Assembly (NCBI RefSeq): GCF_900638305.1
Contig: NZ_LR134506.1
Span: 2,232,001 to 2,296,000, forward strand
Direction: 5' to 3'
DNA: 64,000 bases
Source: Porphyromonas cangingivalis
GTDB lineage: Bacteria > Bacteroidota > Bacteroidia > Bacteroidales > Porphyromonadaceae
Positions 35,072 to 44,976 of this stretch are shown in pieces (within the stretch, counting starts at the first letter, position 1; each line of letters opens with the position of its first letter). The position numbers and the translations under genes are program-made. Below the pieces are notes generated by a model. The model was not told where the DNA came from. It worked only from the letters and a program-made list of their open reading frames with translations, and searched no databases.

Positions 35072-38000
35072 TTAGTAACTGATGGAGTCTCCGAGTTTGA
35101 CGACTTGAGCGTTGAGGACCTTGCGATCCTTATCCATGACGAGGATGACCAGCTTGCAGTTGCTTGGTACCAGCTTGTTGTCGAGGTTGAGTGAGAAGGT
35201 CAGATGCTGAGTCTGATCCTTAGGGAGAGAGAACTCAGTGCCATCTCTGACGTCACCGTATGACTTCCTATAGACATGATCGTGCGAGAAGTTCTTGCCT
35301 ATATGAGGATACCTCCCCGTGCCATTCCTTTGATCTGCGATGAGCTTGTCTTCGGTGATGATCGCCACCCAGTGTGCGGCCTCTCGGGTCTCCGAGCTGC
35401 GGACATTGACGGTTGCCGAGAGGTGGTGTCCGGAGAGCGTTGTTTGTATTGCAATACCCACACTTGTGTCCGAAGGGATACGGCTGGTGATCCCCACAGG
35501 ATTGCCGTACGCCTGTATGTGTTGGTTGCGATCCCTGTTTGCGACAAGGCTTGGATAACCCCTCACGCCAAGGACATTCCCTACTATCAATGTTGCAGAA
35601 GAGGAGAAGGGATCATAGCGGGGATGACCTTTCGAGTTGGCTCCTGTATGGAAAGCCACGGCGATGACCTGTGGGTTCTTTGAGGCCTCATCCACCATAT
35701 GTATTGCACGAGGGCAATAAGGACACCATGTCCCTGTAAACTCCTCGACATACAGCTTAGGTACTGCCGAGAGGGTCGTCTGACCTTTGAGCTGAAGAGG
35801 TGCGGAGGTTTGATTTTTTAGTTTTGCCGTGATCGAGATGTTGCCGACCTTTTGAGTCTTGAGTATATTGCTCTGAAGTCTTTGACCATCAGCGAAAAAC
35901 TCTGCCTCTTCGGTAACATCCCTCCCACCTCTTGAACTATCGGTACATCTTAGGATGGCGAAGTCTGCCCCATCGCTGACGATGACAGACTTGTCTGCCT
36001 TCACGAGAAGGTTTTGCACGACGGCTTCCTTGACATGGAAGGAGATCTCCGCACTCTTATTTCCATTGTAGATGGCATAGGCTCTGAATGTGCCCACTCG
36101 ATCCGGTGTATGGTAGCGAGATGGGATGGCTTGACCGTTGATAAAGATCTGTGAAGCATCTGTAATATGGCTTTGTGCGGAGTTTCTGACCGTAAAAAGA
36201 GCCCTATCCGTACCGAGGGTTAGTTCTTGCTTGTCCATCTCGATGGTGATGCGCTCGGGACGGTGAGCCGTGAAGGTCTCCTCTTCAGAGTGCTCCTCCT
36301 CGTACATTGCGACGACCTTGTAAGTGCCCGGGACATCGGTGCTGTACTCCCGAGCGTTTATCCTTTGCCCATTTACCATAAATGTCGCTTTGGACGAGAT
36401 GTCTCTGTCATTGGCATCCTGTACCGTGAACCTTACTTTTTGTGCCCCATCGGCGAGGATGCTTCTCTTGTCGAGTTGCAGTCTCAGAGATGCCGGGCGT
36501 GGTGTCGCTTGGAGGGTGAGGACATTGGATTGCTTGTCTCCGACCTTGGCATAGACCTTGTACGCATCTGCTACCGAAGTCTTGAATGTATTGCCGGAGA
36601 TCGGTTTGTCATTGATGTAGAATGTGGCTTCGCTTGTGAAGTCTTTATTGGCTTGATTTTTGGCTCTGAATGTCACCACCTCTTTGTTGTTGGCAACGAA
36701 GCTACGCTTGTTTGCCGTGATTGTCAGCTCCTTGACGATGGTGTCCGGATGAGGTTCGGCAACGATGAGCACCGGAGATGACTCGGAGCCGTCGAATCTC
36801 GCAGTGATACGATAGTCTCCGACCTTATTCGTCTTAAACTTGTTCCCAGAAATGGCCTTGCCATCGACGAAGAATGTAGCCTCTCCTGTCACATCCTTAT
36901 CCTTATCTGCCGTATTGATGCAAGTCAGGATCACTTCGTCCTTGTTGTCTGCGATGATCTTGTTTTTGTTCGCTTCGATCTTGAGCAGGGCAGGGCGTTT
37001 GATCGCATTGATTGTGACGATGTTCGACTTTACGCTACCGACGATGGCTACTATCTTGTAGATGTCGGGGGTTGTGGTTTTGAACGTATTGCCGGAGATC
37101 GGTTTGTTGTTGATCTGTATGGTCGCTTGAGAGGTGAAGTCCCTGTCTGCTTGATTTTTGACCGTGAAAGTCACCATCGCTTCTCCATCGGCAAATATCT
37201 CATCCTTGTCTGCGGAGAGTGTCAAACTCTTGGCGATGGTGTCGGGATGAGGATCGACTACAAGAAGCAAAGGTTCGGCATCGTGATCCTTATACCTCGC
37301 AGTGATGCGGTAAGTCCCCACTTTATCTGTCTTGAATACTCTGCCCCCAAGAGGTTGTCCATCGATGAAGAATGTCGTCTCCGATGTCAGATCCTCATCA
37401 TTTTCAGCGGTATTGATGCACGAGAATGACACCTCATCCACGTTGTCCCCTATGAGTATCTCTTTACTTGGCTTGATGACCAACTTGTACTCTATCGGCT
37501 TCCTTGCGGTCACCATGACAGATGTACTTTTATTGTCGTTGTAGATGGCCGTGAACGAAACTTGCCCTACCGATTCGGGGCGATAGACATTTGATGCCAT
37601 CGGAGTCTCTCCGACAAAGAATCGGCTTTCACCCGTCAAGTCCTGCCCCTCTGCATTCTTGACCATCAAGATCACCTTGTCCTCACCATCGACGAAGACG
37701 AGAGGCTTGTCCGCTGTGAGTGTGATCTCCTCCACCTTATTTGTCACAAACGATAGAGGCAACGAGTACTCCTTGCCCACAAAGGCCACGGCATTCTGAA
37801 TACCTACATCTGTTGTCTTGTAGTTCAGACCCTGTACGGGCACGTCATTGACCCTTATTTTTGCCAAAGCTGACACATCCTTCCCTTGTGCATCTGTGAC
37901 GACAAAGGTCAGATGATCCTGACCATCTGCCAAGATGCTCTTTCGATCGGCCGACAAGGTCAGTGTCGCCGGCTTGATCTTTGACGTGAACACGATCTCG

Positions 38001-38293
38001 TTCGATGTCACTTCGTTCAGTACGGCATGACATCTGAATGCCCCCACCTCAGAGGTCTTGAACTTGTTTCCGTCCAACAGCACTCCATTGACGAAGATCT
38101 TGGCCTCGTTGGTCCAATTCCGTCCATTCTGACTTTGGATCGAGAATGATATAAGTTCTTCATCATCAGCGATGATGTGCTCTTTGTCTGCTGATATGGT
38201 CAGAGTCTCGACCAAGAGCTCGGGATGATTTTCGGCACAATGTGTGAAAAACAGCAATACAAGTAGTGGGAAGAGGTAAAAGGACTTCTTCAT
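35072..38293 (-). CDS. giant lipoprotein: ten Ig-like repeats plus Omp28/thioredoxin-like domain
   Basis: 1073 aa. Lipoprotein signal ending FFTHC (Cys19). Ten repeats of about 80 residues follow (about 28-840), each with the pattern L.(I/L).ADK..I.ADG.D.V.F...N...D.T..A.F.(I/V)N...I.GN.FKT..VG.Y...A: a bacterial Ig-like fold. Repeats 4-5 and 6-7 form a duplicated pair sharing a PHPDTI linker. The C-terminal part (about 841-1073) is Omp28-like, with EEFTGTWCPYCP holding Cys857 and Cys860 and VRGYPSLV as the cis-Pro loop. It reads as a long stalk presenting a thioredoxin-type domain. Start of the operon with the TlpA-like and DUF6029 genes, 16 nt before the former. Confidence 0.85.
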   Translation of the reverse strand: MKKSFYLFPLLVLLFFTHCAENHPELLVETLTISADKEHIIADDEELISFSIQSQNGRNWTNEAKIFVNGVLLDGNKFKTSEVGAFRCHAVLNEVTSNEIVFTSKIKPATLTLSADRKSILADGQDHLTFVVTDAQGKDVSALAKIRVNDVPVQGLNYKTTDVGIQNAVAFVGKEYSLPLSFVTNKVEEITLTADKPLVFVDGEDKVILMVKNAEGQDLTGESRFFVGETPMASNVYRPESVGQVSFTAIYNDNKSTSVMVTARKPIEYKLVIKPSKEILIGDNVDEVSFSCINTAENDEDLTSETTFFIDGQPLGGRVFKTDKVGTYRITARYKDHDAEPLLLVVDPHPDTIAKSLTLSADKDEIFADGEAMVTFTVKNQADRDFTSQATIQINNKPISGNTFKTTTPDIYKIVAIVGSVKSNIVTINAIKRPALLKIEANKNKIIADNKDEVILTCINTADKDKDVTGEATFFVDGKAISGNKFKTNKVGDYRITARFDGSESSPVLIVAEPHPDTIVKELTITANKRSFVANNKEVVTFRAKNQANKDFTSEATFYINDKPISGNTFKTSVADAYKVYAKVGDKQSNVLTLQATPRPASLRLQLDKRSILADGAQKVRFTVQDANDRDISSKATFMVNGQRINAREYSTDVPGTYKVVAMYEEEHSEEETFTAHRPERITIEMDKQELTLGTDRALFTVRNSAQSHITDASQIFINGQAIPSRYHTPDRVGTFRAYAIYNGNKSAEISFHVKEAVVQNLLVKADKSVIVSDGADFAILRCTDSSRGGRDVTEEAEFFADGQRLQSNILKTQKVGNISITAKLKNQTSAPLQLKGQTTLSAVPKLYVEEFTGTWCPYCPRAIHMVDEASKNPQVIAVAFHTGANSKGHPRYDPFSSSATLIVGNVLGVRGYPSLVANRDRNQHIQAYGNPVGITSRIPSDTSVGIAIQTTLSGHHLSATVNVRSSETREAAHWVAIITEDKLIADQRNGTGRYPHIGKNFSHDHVYRKSYGDVRDGTEFSLPKDQTQHLTFSLNLDNKLVPSNCKLVILVMDKDRKVLNAQVVKLGDSISY

Positions 38294-38364
38294 GCTCGTA
38301 GTAAAAGGAATTTAATGTCTTAGATGTGATTTTTACCTATCTGTCAGGTCTCAAAAAGGGCAGA

Positions 38365-40215
38365 TCAAAAGCTCTGCATATGCACCAACTTGGCATAATA
38401 CCCGTTGAGCTCCATGAGTTCGTTGTGTGTCCCCTTTTCGACGATGCGACCCTGATCGAGGACACAGATCATGTCTGCATTGACGATCGTCGAGAGGCGG
38501 TGTGCGATGACTATGGTCGTGCGGCCTTTCATAAGGTTGTCGAGAGCCGTTTGTACCAACTTTTCCGAAGCCGTATCAAGAGCCGAAGTAGCCTCATCGA
38601 GGATGAGGATGTCCGGGTTCTTGAGTATTGCACGAGCGATGCTCAGGCGTTGACGCTGACCTCCCGAAAGTTTGCCTCCACGATCGCCGATGTTTGTCTC
38701 ATACTTCTGTGGCAGTTGTTGGATAAATTCATCGGCATTTGCGATCTTTGCCGCTGTGGTGATTTCCTCCAAGGTAGCATCTTTCTCCCCGAAGGCTATA
38801 TTGTTTCGTACACTGTCGTTGAAGAGTATGGCCTCCTGATTGACATTCCCCATAAGGTTACGCAGATCTATCATCTTCACCTCTCTGACATCCGTACCAT
38901 CTATGGTCACACGCCCCTCCTGTACGTCATAAAACCTCGGCAAGAGATCCACCATCGTGCTCTTCCCTGAGCCCGAAGCCCCCACGATAGCCACGGTCTT
39001 ACCCTTGGGGATGGTGAGGTCGATGTCCTTGAGCACCCAAGCATCCTTGTAGCGGAAGGATACGTTCTCGAACGAAATGTACTCCTCGAACTTCACAGGC
39101 TTGGGCACTTCAGGATCCAATATGTTGGACTCTGCGAGAAGGATCTTGTCCACACGCTCCAAAGAAGCCATCCCCTTTTGGATCGAATATGCTGATCGGG
39201 TGAGTTCTTTCGCAGGATTGATGAGCGAATAGAAGATAACGAGATAATAGATGAATGTCGCGGCATCGATGCTCGAACTTTCGCCCACGATCAGACTCCC
39301 GCCGTACCAGAGTACGATAGCGATCGTAGCCGTACCCAAAAATTCGCTCATAGGGTGTGCCAGGAGGTGACGCCCCTGCACCTTACCTGAGAGTCGGCGG
39401 ACGGTATCTGTCTGACGTTCGAAGCGTTGTTGGATCTTATGCTCCGCATGGAAGGCCTTGATGATCCTCAGGCCACTGAGGGTCTCCTCGACGAGGCTCA
39501 GCATCAGGCCGGACTCATCTTGTAGTCTGGAACTGTCTCGTTTGAGACTCTTACCCACTTTTCCCATGACAAATCCTGACACCGGAAGCAGTATGAGGAC
39601 GAAGAGGGTGAGTTGAGGACTGATGATGATCATCGTCACAAGATAGATGAGCACCATGATCGGATTTTTGAGAAGGAGGTCGAGCGAACTGATCAGCGAT
39701 CCTTCGACCTCATAGACGTCATTCGAGATCCGGGACATGATGTCCCCCTTGCGCTCTTCGCTGAAAAATCCCATCGGTAGCTCCAGTACTTTCTTGTTGA
39801 TGCTGTCTCGTATGTCCCTCACCACGCCTGTACGTATCGGGATGAGGAAGTAAGATCCGAGGTAGCTCGTACCCACCTTGATCAGCGTCATCACCACGAG
39901 AAAGCACCCCAGCAGGACAAGAGCCATGGAGCCACCGTTGACCTTGATAAACTCCACCAGAAGGGCATTGAAGTTGTTCCACAATATTGTCGGTAGCTCC
40001 TTCAATGCTGTGATGGATGAGAAGTCCATGCTGTCCATCGGTATGTGCTGAAACTCCTTCGTCTCCAACTTGAAGAGCACCCTCAGGATAGGGATGATCA
40101 TCGCAAAGGACACGAGGTTGAGGAAAGCCGAAAGTATATTGAATATCGCACTGAGAGCCACGTACACTTTATACTTGGGGATGAAGCGGCGTAGCGTGCT
40201 AAAAAACTGTTTCAT
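38365..40215 (-). CDS. MsbA-like ABC transporter (fused permease-ATPase)
   Basis: 616 aa. Six-segment type I exporter domain (about 1-330) fused to an ATPase with Walker A GASGSGKST (near 417), signature LSGGQRQRLSIARA, and Walker B ILILDEATSALD followed by the HRLST switch. This is the MsbA/lipid-A exporter layout; other lipid or drug exporters look the same. The frame extends to a TTG at 40251, but the ATG at 40215 fits the exporter start (KQFFSTLRRFIPKYK). A TACCTTTG -7 box lies on the minus strand at 40248-40241. Confidence 0.9.
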   Translation of the reverse strand: MKQFFSTLRRFIPKYKVYVALSAIFNILSAFLNLVSFAMIIPILRVLFKLETKEFQHIPMDSMDFSSITALKELPTILWNNFNALLVEFIKVNGGSMALVLLGCFLVVMTLIKVGTSYLGSYFLIPIRTGVVRDIRDSINKKVLELPMGFFSEERKGDIMSRISNDVYEVEGSLISSLDLLLKNPIMVLIYLVTMIIISPQLTLFVLILLPVSGFVMGKVGKSLKRDSSRLQDESGLMLSLVEETLSGLRIIKAFHAEHKIQQRFERQTDTVRRLSGKVQGRHLLAHPMSEFLGTATIAIVLWYGGSLIVGESSSIDAATFIYYLVIFYSLINPAKELTRSAYSIQKGMASLERVDKILLAESNILDPEVPKPVKFEEYISFENVSFRYKDAWVLKDIDLTIPKGKTVAIVGASGSGKSTMVDLLPRFYDVQEGRVTIDGTDVREVKMIDLRNLMGNVNQEAILFNDSVRNNIAFGEKDATLEEITTAAKIANADEFIQQLPQKYETNIGDRGGKLSGGQRQRLSIARAILKNPDILILDEATSALDTASEKLVQTALDNLMKGRTTIVIAHRLSTIVNADMICVLDQGRIVEKGTHNELMELNGYYAKLVHMQSF

Positions 40216-40364
40216 TTTATGATCTGAAGTGTTGGACAAACAAAGGTACAAAAAATATCAAGTCCCACTTGTCCTGGGACAGGGGATGCTGCTCCTCTTT
40301 ACAGTGGTTGGGAGTATGTTTTCAGTCCTCCTGCGACAGAAAGTCGACTCAGATGTCTTTAGGC

Positions 40365-40406
40365 AAAAAAAGGATCGGGTCGGCATATCGACTATGCCGA
40401 CCCGAT
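40365..40406 (-). terminator. terminator of the tricorn-type protease gene
   Basis: Perfect 14-bp stem ATCGGGTCGGCATA / TATGCCGACCCGAT (stems within 40374-40406). A7 on the plus strand at 40365-40371 gives a T7 run on the minus strand. Confidence 0.82.
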
Positions 40407-40462
40407 CCGGGTTTTATGTCAGAGGACAGGAGACTGTGCCCTCATTGTCCTATCTGTTCAGG

Positions 40463-43400
40463 TCAGAATGACTTCCAGAGACCTGTCTTGATGTCACCAA
40501 GGAGAGTCCTTACGGCAGCTTCCATCTGCGTGTCTTCGCCACGAAGGAGTTTGTCGTGATCGAGAGAGACCTTGACATCAGGTTCGACTTGGATGTTTTC
40601 GAGGTAGTGGCCTTCCTCTGTGCGGTAGCCTACGGCCGGGATACCGAAGAGCAGTGAAGGATCTTGAAGCGTCACCCAGTTGACACTTGTCATGGTGCCG
40701 GGGACCGGCATACCGACGATCTTACCGATCTTCATCTTCTGATAGACCCAAGGTGTACCATGTGCATTGCTGTAGTCTGCTTCACAAGTGACCATGATGC
40801 TGGCGTGGTTCCAGCGACGGCTCGGCATCTCACAATAGTCCTTGCCACGTATCGACTGTTGGAGGTACTTCTTACCGGTGAAGAAGACTTCTATGTCTTC
40901 GTGCAAACGACCACCACCATTGTAACGGATGTCGATGACAATACCCTCTCTGTCGTAGTAGCGTCCCATCACTTCAGAATACATCGTGCGGAAGCTGGGG
41001 TCTCCCATCGATGGGATGTGTACATATCCGAGACGGCCATTGGATAGCTTGTCCACCTCAGCTGCTCTTTGTTTTACCCATCTCTTGTAGAGGAGGTCTT
41101 CTTGCGCACCGGAGGAGATGCCTTTCACACTTTGGGTAAATAGCTGGCCACCCTTTGCCGAACGTATGGTAAGTGCGATGGGTTGACCGATCTTGCCATT
41201 GAGGAGTGGGAAGTAGTCCATGCCCGCCTTGATGTCTGTGCCGTCGATGGCCACGATCATATCACCGGGCTGTACCTTGTTTATTGCCTTGTCAGAAGGT
41301 CCTCCTGAGATGATCTCATCGATGACGAGTCCATCCTTGTTGCCCTTGGGGGTGGAGATAAAGAGGCCGAGTTCGGCTGTCCTTTTGAGTGCACCGGGTG
41401 CTCTGTAACGACTACCTGTGTGAGACACATTGAGCTCGCCAAGGAGTTCGCTGAGGAGTTCCGCAAAGTCGTAGTTGTTGGAGATGTGAGGGAGGTACTT
41501 CGCGTAGCGTTTGGTGAGAGCTTCCCAATCCACGCCGTGCATACTCTCTTCATAAAATCTGAGGCCTTCTTCGAGCTTGACCACGGAGTAGAGGTACTCA
41601 CGCTCCTTGGTCAGATCGGTAGACCACTCGGCACGGTAGGTGATGGGTTTGAGTGCTTCGCCTTGTACTGTCATCTTTTGGGGTGAGTTGCTCAAGATGA
41701 AGATGTGCTTGCCGTCCTTGTCCATCCGGAGTCGTGCAAAGCCTTGGTTGAGCTTCTTGATGAGTTTGGTCGATCTCTTACGAAGATCATGTGACCAGAG
41801 GTCATAACCATCCTCAAAGCTCACCATGTAGTAGAGTGTCTTGCCATCTTTCGTGATGAGGGCATCACCGAGTTCGGAAGCATTGGGTGTGAGACGGACG
41901 ATGCGGTCTTCGATGTTGTCCCATTCGATGACAATGTCCTTGGACTTGACTTCTTCTGTCTTCTTTTTGTCTTTCTTCTTTTTATCATCCTTCTTCTCCT
42001 CGGGCTTCTCTGCCTTTTTGTTTTGAGCCGAATAGAGTTCGTACTCTTCTTCGTTCATGCGGTATTCGTCGTAAGCCTTACGATTGAGGAAGATCGCCAT
42101 GACGTCCGACTGAGAGCCCCACGAAGCATGGTTACGCATACCGAAGCGTTCGCTGGCAAAGATGATGGCATTGCCATCGAGTGCCCATCGAGGATTGGTG
42201 TCGAAGTAACCTGTGTTGGTGATGTTGTGGATGGGTTTGCCTCCCTCTGCGCTTACGATACCTATGTCGCTGTAAGGAGCATGATCGCGAGCGACATAAG
42301 AGATCACAAACCACTTACTGTCGGGGCTCCACTCGAAGTCCATATATCCCGTGAGTCCGTGCTGATCCTTTGGTTCGGTGATGGTGCGGATGGCACCACT
42401 CTTGAGGTTGTACACGGCAAGACGAGTACGGCCGAGGACAAAAGCGATCTCCTTGCCATCGGGGGAGAAGACAGGGTGCATCTTTTCTTCTTTGTTGTCT
42501 TTGATGAGGCGTTCTTCTTTGAGTATGGTGGCGTTGGGGAAGTTGCTTTCGCTCTTGTCTGCGATCGTCACCTTGTAGAGATCCCAACGTCCGTCTTTGT
42601 CGCTGGCAAAGACAAGGGTGCGACCATCGCTGCTGAATGTGGGCGAAGACTCGGCCTGAGGGGTATTCGTGATGCGCTTTGTGGTATTGTAGTCTGTCGC
42701 AGTGACGAAGATATCTCCTCTTACTGCGAATGCAATCTGCTTACCGTCAGGCGATACGGTAGCTTCGCTGAACCCTTTTGTGAAGGTCTGATAAGTCATT
42801 TGAGATGTCTCTACATCCGAGTGGATCGATACGCTCAACTTCTGAGGCGTACTTCCGGGAACAAGGGTGTAGATCTCACCGGCATAACTGAAGCAAAGTA
42901 CACCTCCGTCCGACATGGACAGAAATCTCACGGGCTCGTCCTTGAAGTGAGTCAGAGCCTTGGCAGTCTTGGGATCGGCATCGATCTCTTTTTCGTAAAC
43001 ATTGAGATCGCCACCGTTGCGCTGGCTGATGAAGTAGACTTTCTTGCCGTCAGGACTGTAGACCGGATCACGATCCTCACCATCATGCTCGACAATGAAG
43101 CGGTGCTTACCTGTCGTCATATCATACTCGAGGATGTCTTTTGTCACAGACGATACGTGCTTCTTGCGCCATTCGTCTTCGAAGCCTTTGATGTTTTGGT
43201 ACATAAACCTCTTGCCGTCGGCAGAGAAGATGATCTCTTCGGCAGGTGTGTCTACAAGGCGCACGGGGCGTCCCCCTTCGACCGGTACGGCATAGACCTC
43301 TGTGAGCGGTGACATAGGGAAGCGTGCGCTCGTATGGGGGTCTTGGTAATGTGCCTTGAAGACGACTTGCTTACCGTCTCTGGTGAAGGTATAAGGAGTC

Positions 43401-43744
43401 TCTGTCGAAGAGTGTGTGGTGAGCTGACGAGCAGCTCCGCCGGTTGCGGGCATGATGTAGATATTGGTGCCTGCGTTGTTGCGATCGCTGGTAAATGCTA
43501 TCTGACGACCGTCGGGGCTCCAGATGGGGTGATTGTCATAGGCCTTGTGTGTGGTCAGGCGAGTTGCTGCACCTCCGGCGACAGAGACCTTGTAGATGTC
43601 TCCACCGTATGTGAATGCAACCTCTTTTCCGTCAGGAGAAATGATTGGGTAGCGTAGCCACAGAGGACTACCCTCTTGTGCGACTGCCAGGGTCGAGCAC
43701 AGCGACAGTGTAGCTGTCCAGAGGACTTTCTTAATTTGATCCAT
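40463..43744 (-). CDS. tricorn-type S41 protease
   Basis: 1093 aa exported protease: signal peptide (cleavage near LAVAQ, residue 23), WD40/TolB-like beta-propeller repeats with SPDGK..AF turns (about 30-560), a core domain, a PDZ domain (about 810-890) and an S41 peptidase domain. Likely catalytic residues are His in LNVSHTGS (near 773) and Ser in ADYSNAHG (near 988). A Lys/Glu-rich insert (about 572-602) is unusual low complexity and may be surface exposed. Archaeal tricorn degrades peptides; Bacteroidota homologues are periplasmic. Monocistronic. Confidence 0.9.
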   Translation of the reverse strand: MDQIKKVLWTATLSLCSTLAVAQEGSPLWLRYPIISPDGKEVAFTYGGDIYKVSVAGGAATRLTTHKAYDNHPIWSPDGRQIAFTSDRNNAGTNIYIMPATGGAARQLTTHSSTETPYTFTRDGKQVVFKAHYQDPHTSARFPMSPLTEVYAVPVEGGRPVRLVDTPAEEIIFSADGKRFMYQNIKGFEDEWRKKHVSSVTKDILEYDMTTGKHRFIVEHDGEDRDPVYSPDGKKVYFISQRNGGDLNVYEKEIDADPKTAKALTHFKDEPVRFLSMSDGGVLCFSYAGEIYTLVPGSTPQKLSVSIHSDVETSQMTYQTFTKGFSEATVSPDGKQIAFAVRGDIFVTATDYNTTKRITNTPQAESSPTFSSDGRTLVFASDKDGRWDLYKVTIADKSESNFPNATILKEERLIKDNKEEKMHPVFSPDGKEIAFVLGRTRLAVYNLKSGAIRTITEPKDQHGLTGYMDFEWSPDSKWFVISYVARDHAPYSDIGIVSAEGGKPIHNITNTGYFDTNPRWALDGNAIIFASERFGMRNHASWGSQSDVMAIFLNRKAYDEYRMNEEEYELYSAQNKKAEKPEEKKDDKKKKDKKKTEEVKSKDIVIEWDNIEDRIVRLTPNASELGDALITKDGKTLYYMVSFEDGYDLWSHDLRKRSTKLIKKLNQGFARLRMDKDGKHIFILSNSPQKMTVQGEALKPITYRAEWSTDLTKEREYLYSVVKLEEGLRFYEESMHGVDWEALTKRYAKYLPHISNNYDFAELLSELLGELNVSHTGSRYRAPGALKRTAELGLFISTPKGNKDGLVIDEIISGGPSDKAINKVQPGDMIVAIDGTDIKAGMDYFPLLNGKIGQPIALTIRSAKGGQLFTQSVKGISSGAQEDLLYKRWVKQRAAEVDKLSNGRLGYVHIPSMGDPSFRTMYSEVMGRYYDREGIVIDIRYNGGGRLHEDIEVFFTGKKYLQQSIRGKDYCEMPSRRWNHASIMVTCEADYSNAHGTPWVYQKMKIGKIVGMPVPGTMTSVNWVTLQDPSLLFGIPAVGYRTEEGHYLENIQVEPDVKVSLDHDKLLRGEDTQMEAAVRTLLGDIKTGLWKSF

Positions 43745-43838
43745 AAGTGATGTAAGTTTATGTATTTGTATGTTTTTGGTTCAAGTTTGGCATGGCCACT
43801 CGTGCCGAATCTCTGCGCTCGTTCGAGGGGCAAAATCG

Positions 43839-43900
43839 AGTCGTATGACTTTCGATCTCAAGTTTAACGACTTTCGTCATCAAGTCGTACGACTTTTTTT
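43839..43900. repeat. intergenic hairpin repeat, copy 3 of 3
   Basis: AGTCGTATGACTT (43839-43851) pairs with AAGTCGTACGACT (43882-43894) with one mismatch. The interior holds ACGACTTTCGTCATC, shared with the other two copies, and a T7 run follows. It lies 20 nt past the 3' end of the GT9 gene. Confidence 0.72.
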
Positions 43901-43919
43901 GTCGATTGTCCGACACCTT

Positions 43920-44945
43920 TTAGGTCGTATGACGCATGATGTGTGCCAAGATCTCTGAGAGATCCAGGTCGTGCAGACAGGCATAATCACCCCGGTGACA
44001 AGGCTTCTGCCCATAGATCGAGCATGGACGACATCCCATCGGGAGACCGATGCAGTCTTCTTCTTTCTGTCCGAAAGCCATAAACCCTGCTGCAGGGTGT
44101 GTCGCTCCCCACAGAGAGACTACCGGAGTGGAGACGAGCGAAGCGATGTGCTGATTGGCACTGTCCATGCTCACCATGCACTCCAAGGTCGATATCTCAT
44201 CTATCTCTGCACTTAACCCTTTGGCTTCTGAGAGCCCCACACGATCACCTTTTCGTGCAGCGATTTCACTGAGAGCGTCTTTCTCCCTGCCCGGTGCACC
44301 GTAGAGGATGATCCGATGCAGGGGGAGTACTTCGAGAAGTCTGTCGATGAGTGTCTCCAGTACTTCAGGAGGAAGTATCTTCCCTCTGTGTTGTGCAAAA
44401 GGCGCAATACCTATCACCTGTCGTCGCTCCGAGCCGGCGAAGATAGGACATCCGCCACTTACTCTCAGCCCTGCACGCTTCAACGTATCTGCATACAAAG
44501 AGAGCATCGGTGTCACGTACAGAGCCCTTGGAACTTCGGGTGTGGGTGTACGAGAGAGTAAGGCCTTGCGCTCCTTACGTGGCTTGTGTAGGGTGATCAC
44601 CTCATGTCCCATAAGCCTGAGTGTGTAGCGCAATATCTTTGTCCTCAGGACATCATGCAGGTCGATGACTGTTGCCTTGGGATAAGCTTTGTGGAGTTCG
44701 TGTGCGAGTCTTAGCATATCACGCCAAGAGCCTTTGGCTCCCATATCGTATGGCAGTGCCGTGAGGTTGGGAGGGCATGCCTTGAACAACTGAGTCATCA
44801 GTGGGCGGGTGACAAAGTAAAAGTGGCTCTGAGGATGCCCCAAAGCCACTTCATAGATCAAGGGGAGGGTCATCGCAACATCTCCTAACGCTGAAAAGCG
44901 GAAGCAGACGTATATCGGTACCTCTTTTGTTTGTCTCGATCCCAA
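43920..44945 (-). CDS. glycosyltransferase family 9 (heptosyltransferase-like)
   Basis: About 341 aa. N-terminal CFRFSALGDVAMTLPL is the GT9 start motif. The C-terminal half has IGIAPFAQHRGK and a SMDSANQHIASLVSTPVVSLWGATHP nucleotide-sugar site, followed by a Cys-rich CRPCSIYGQKPC. It probably adds a sugar to the lipopolysaccharide core. No ATG is available in frame near the motif; the start appears to be a TTG at 44945 or another non-ATG codon, after the DUF4254 stop (44977). Probably co-transcribed with DUF4254. Confidence 0.85.
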   Translation of the reverse strand: MGSRQTKEVPIYVCFRFSALGDVAMTLPLIYEVALGHPQSHFYFVTRPLMTQLFKACPPNLTALPYDMGAKGSWRDMLRLAHELHKAYPKATVIDLHDVLRTKILRYTLRLMGHEVITLHKPRKERKALLSRTPTPEVPRALYVTPMLSLYADTLKRAGLRVSGGCPIFAGSERRQVIGIAPFAQHRGKILPPEVLETLIDRLLEVLPLHRIILYGAPGREKDALSEIAARKGDRVGLSEAKGLSAEIDEISTLECMVSMDSANQHIASLVSTPVVSLWGATHPAAGFMAFGQKEEDCIGLPMGCRPCSIYGQKPCHRGDYACLHDLDLSEILAHIMRHTT

Positions 44946-44976
44946 TGTCTTAGTATATGTTTGTCCCCTGAGGGTA

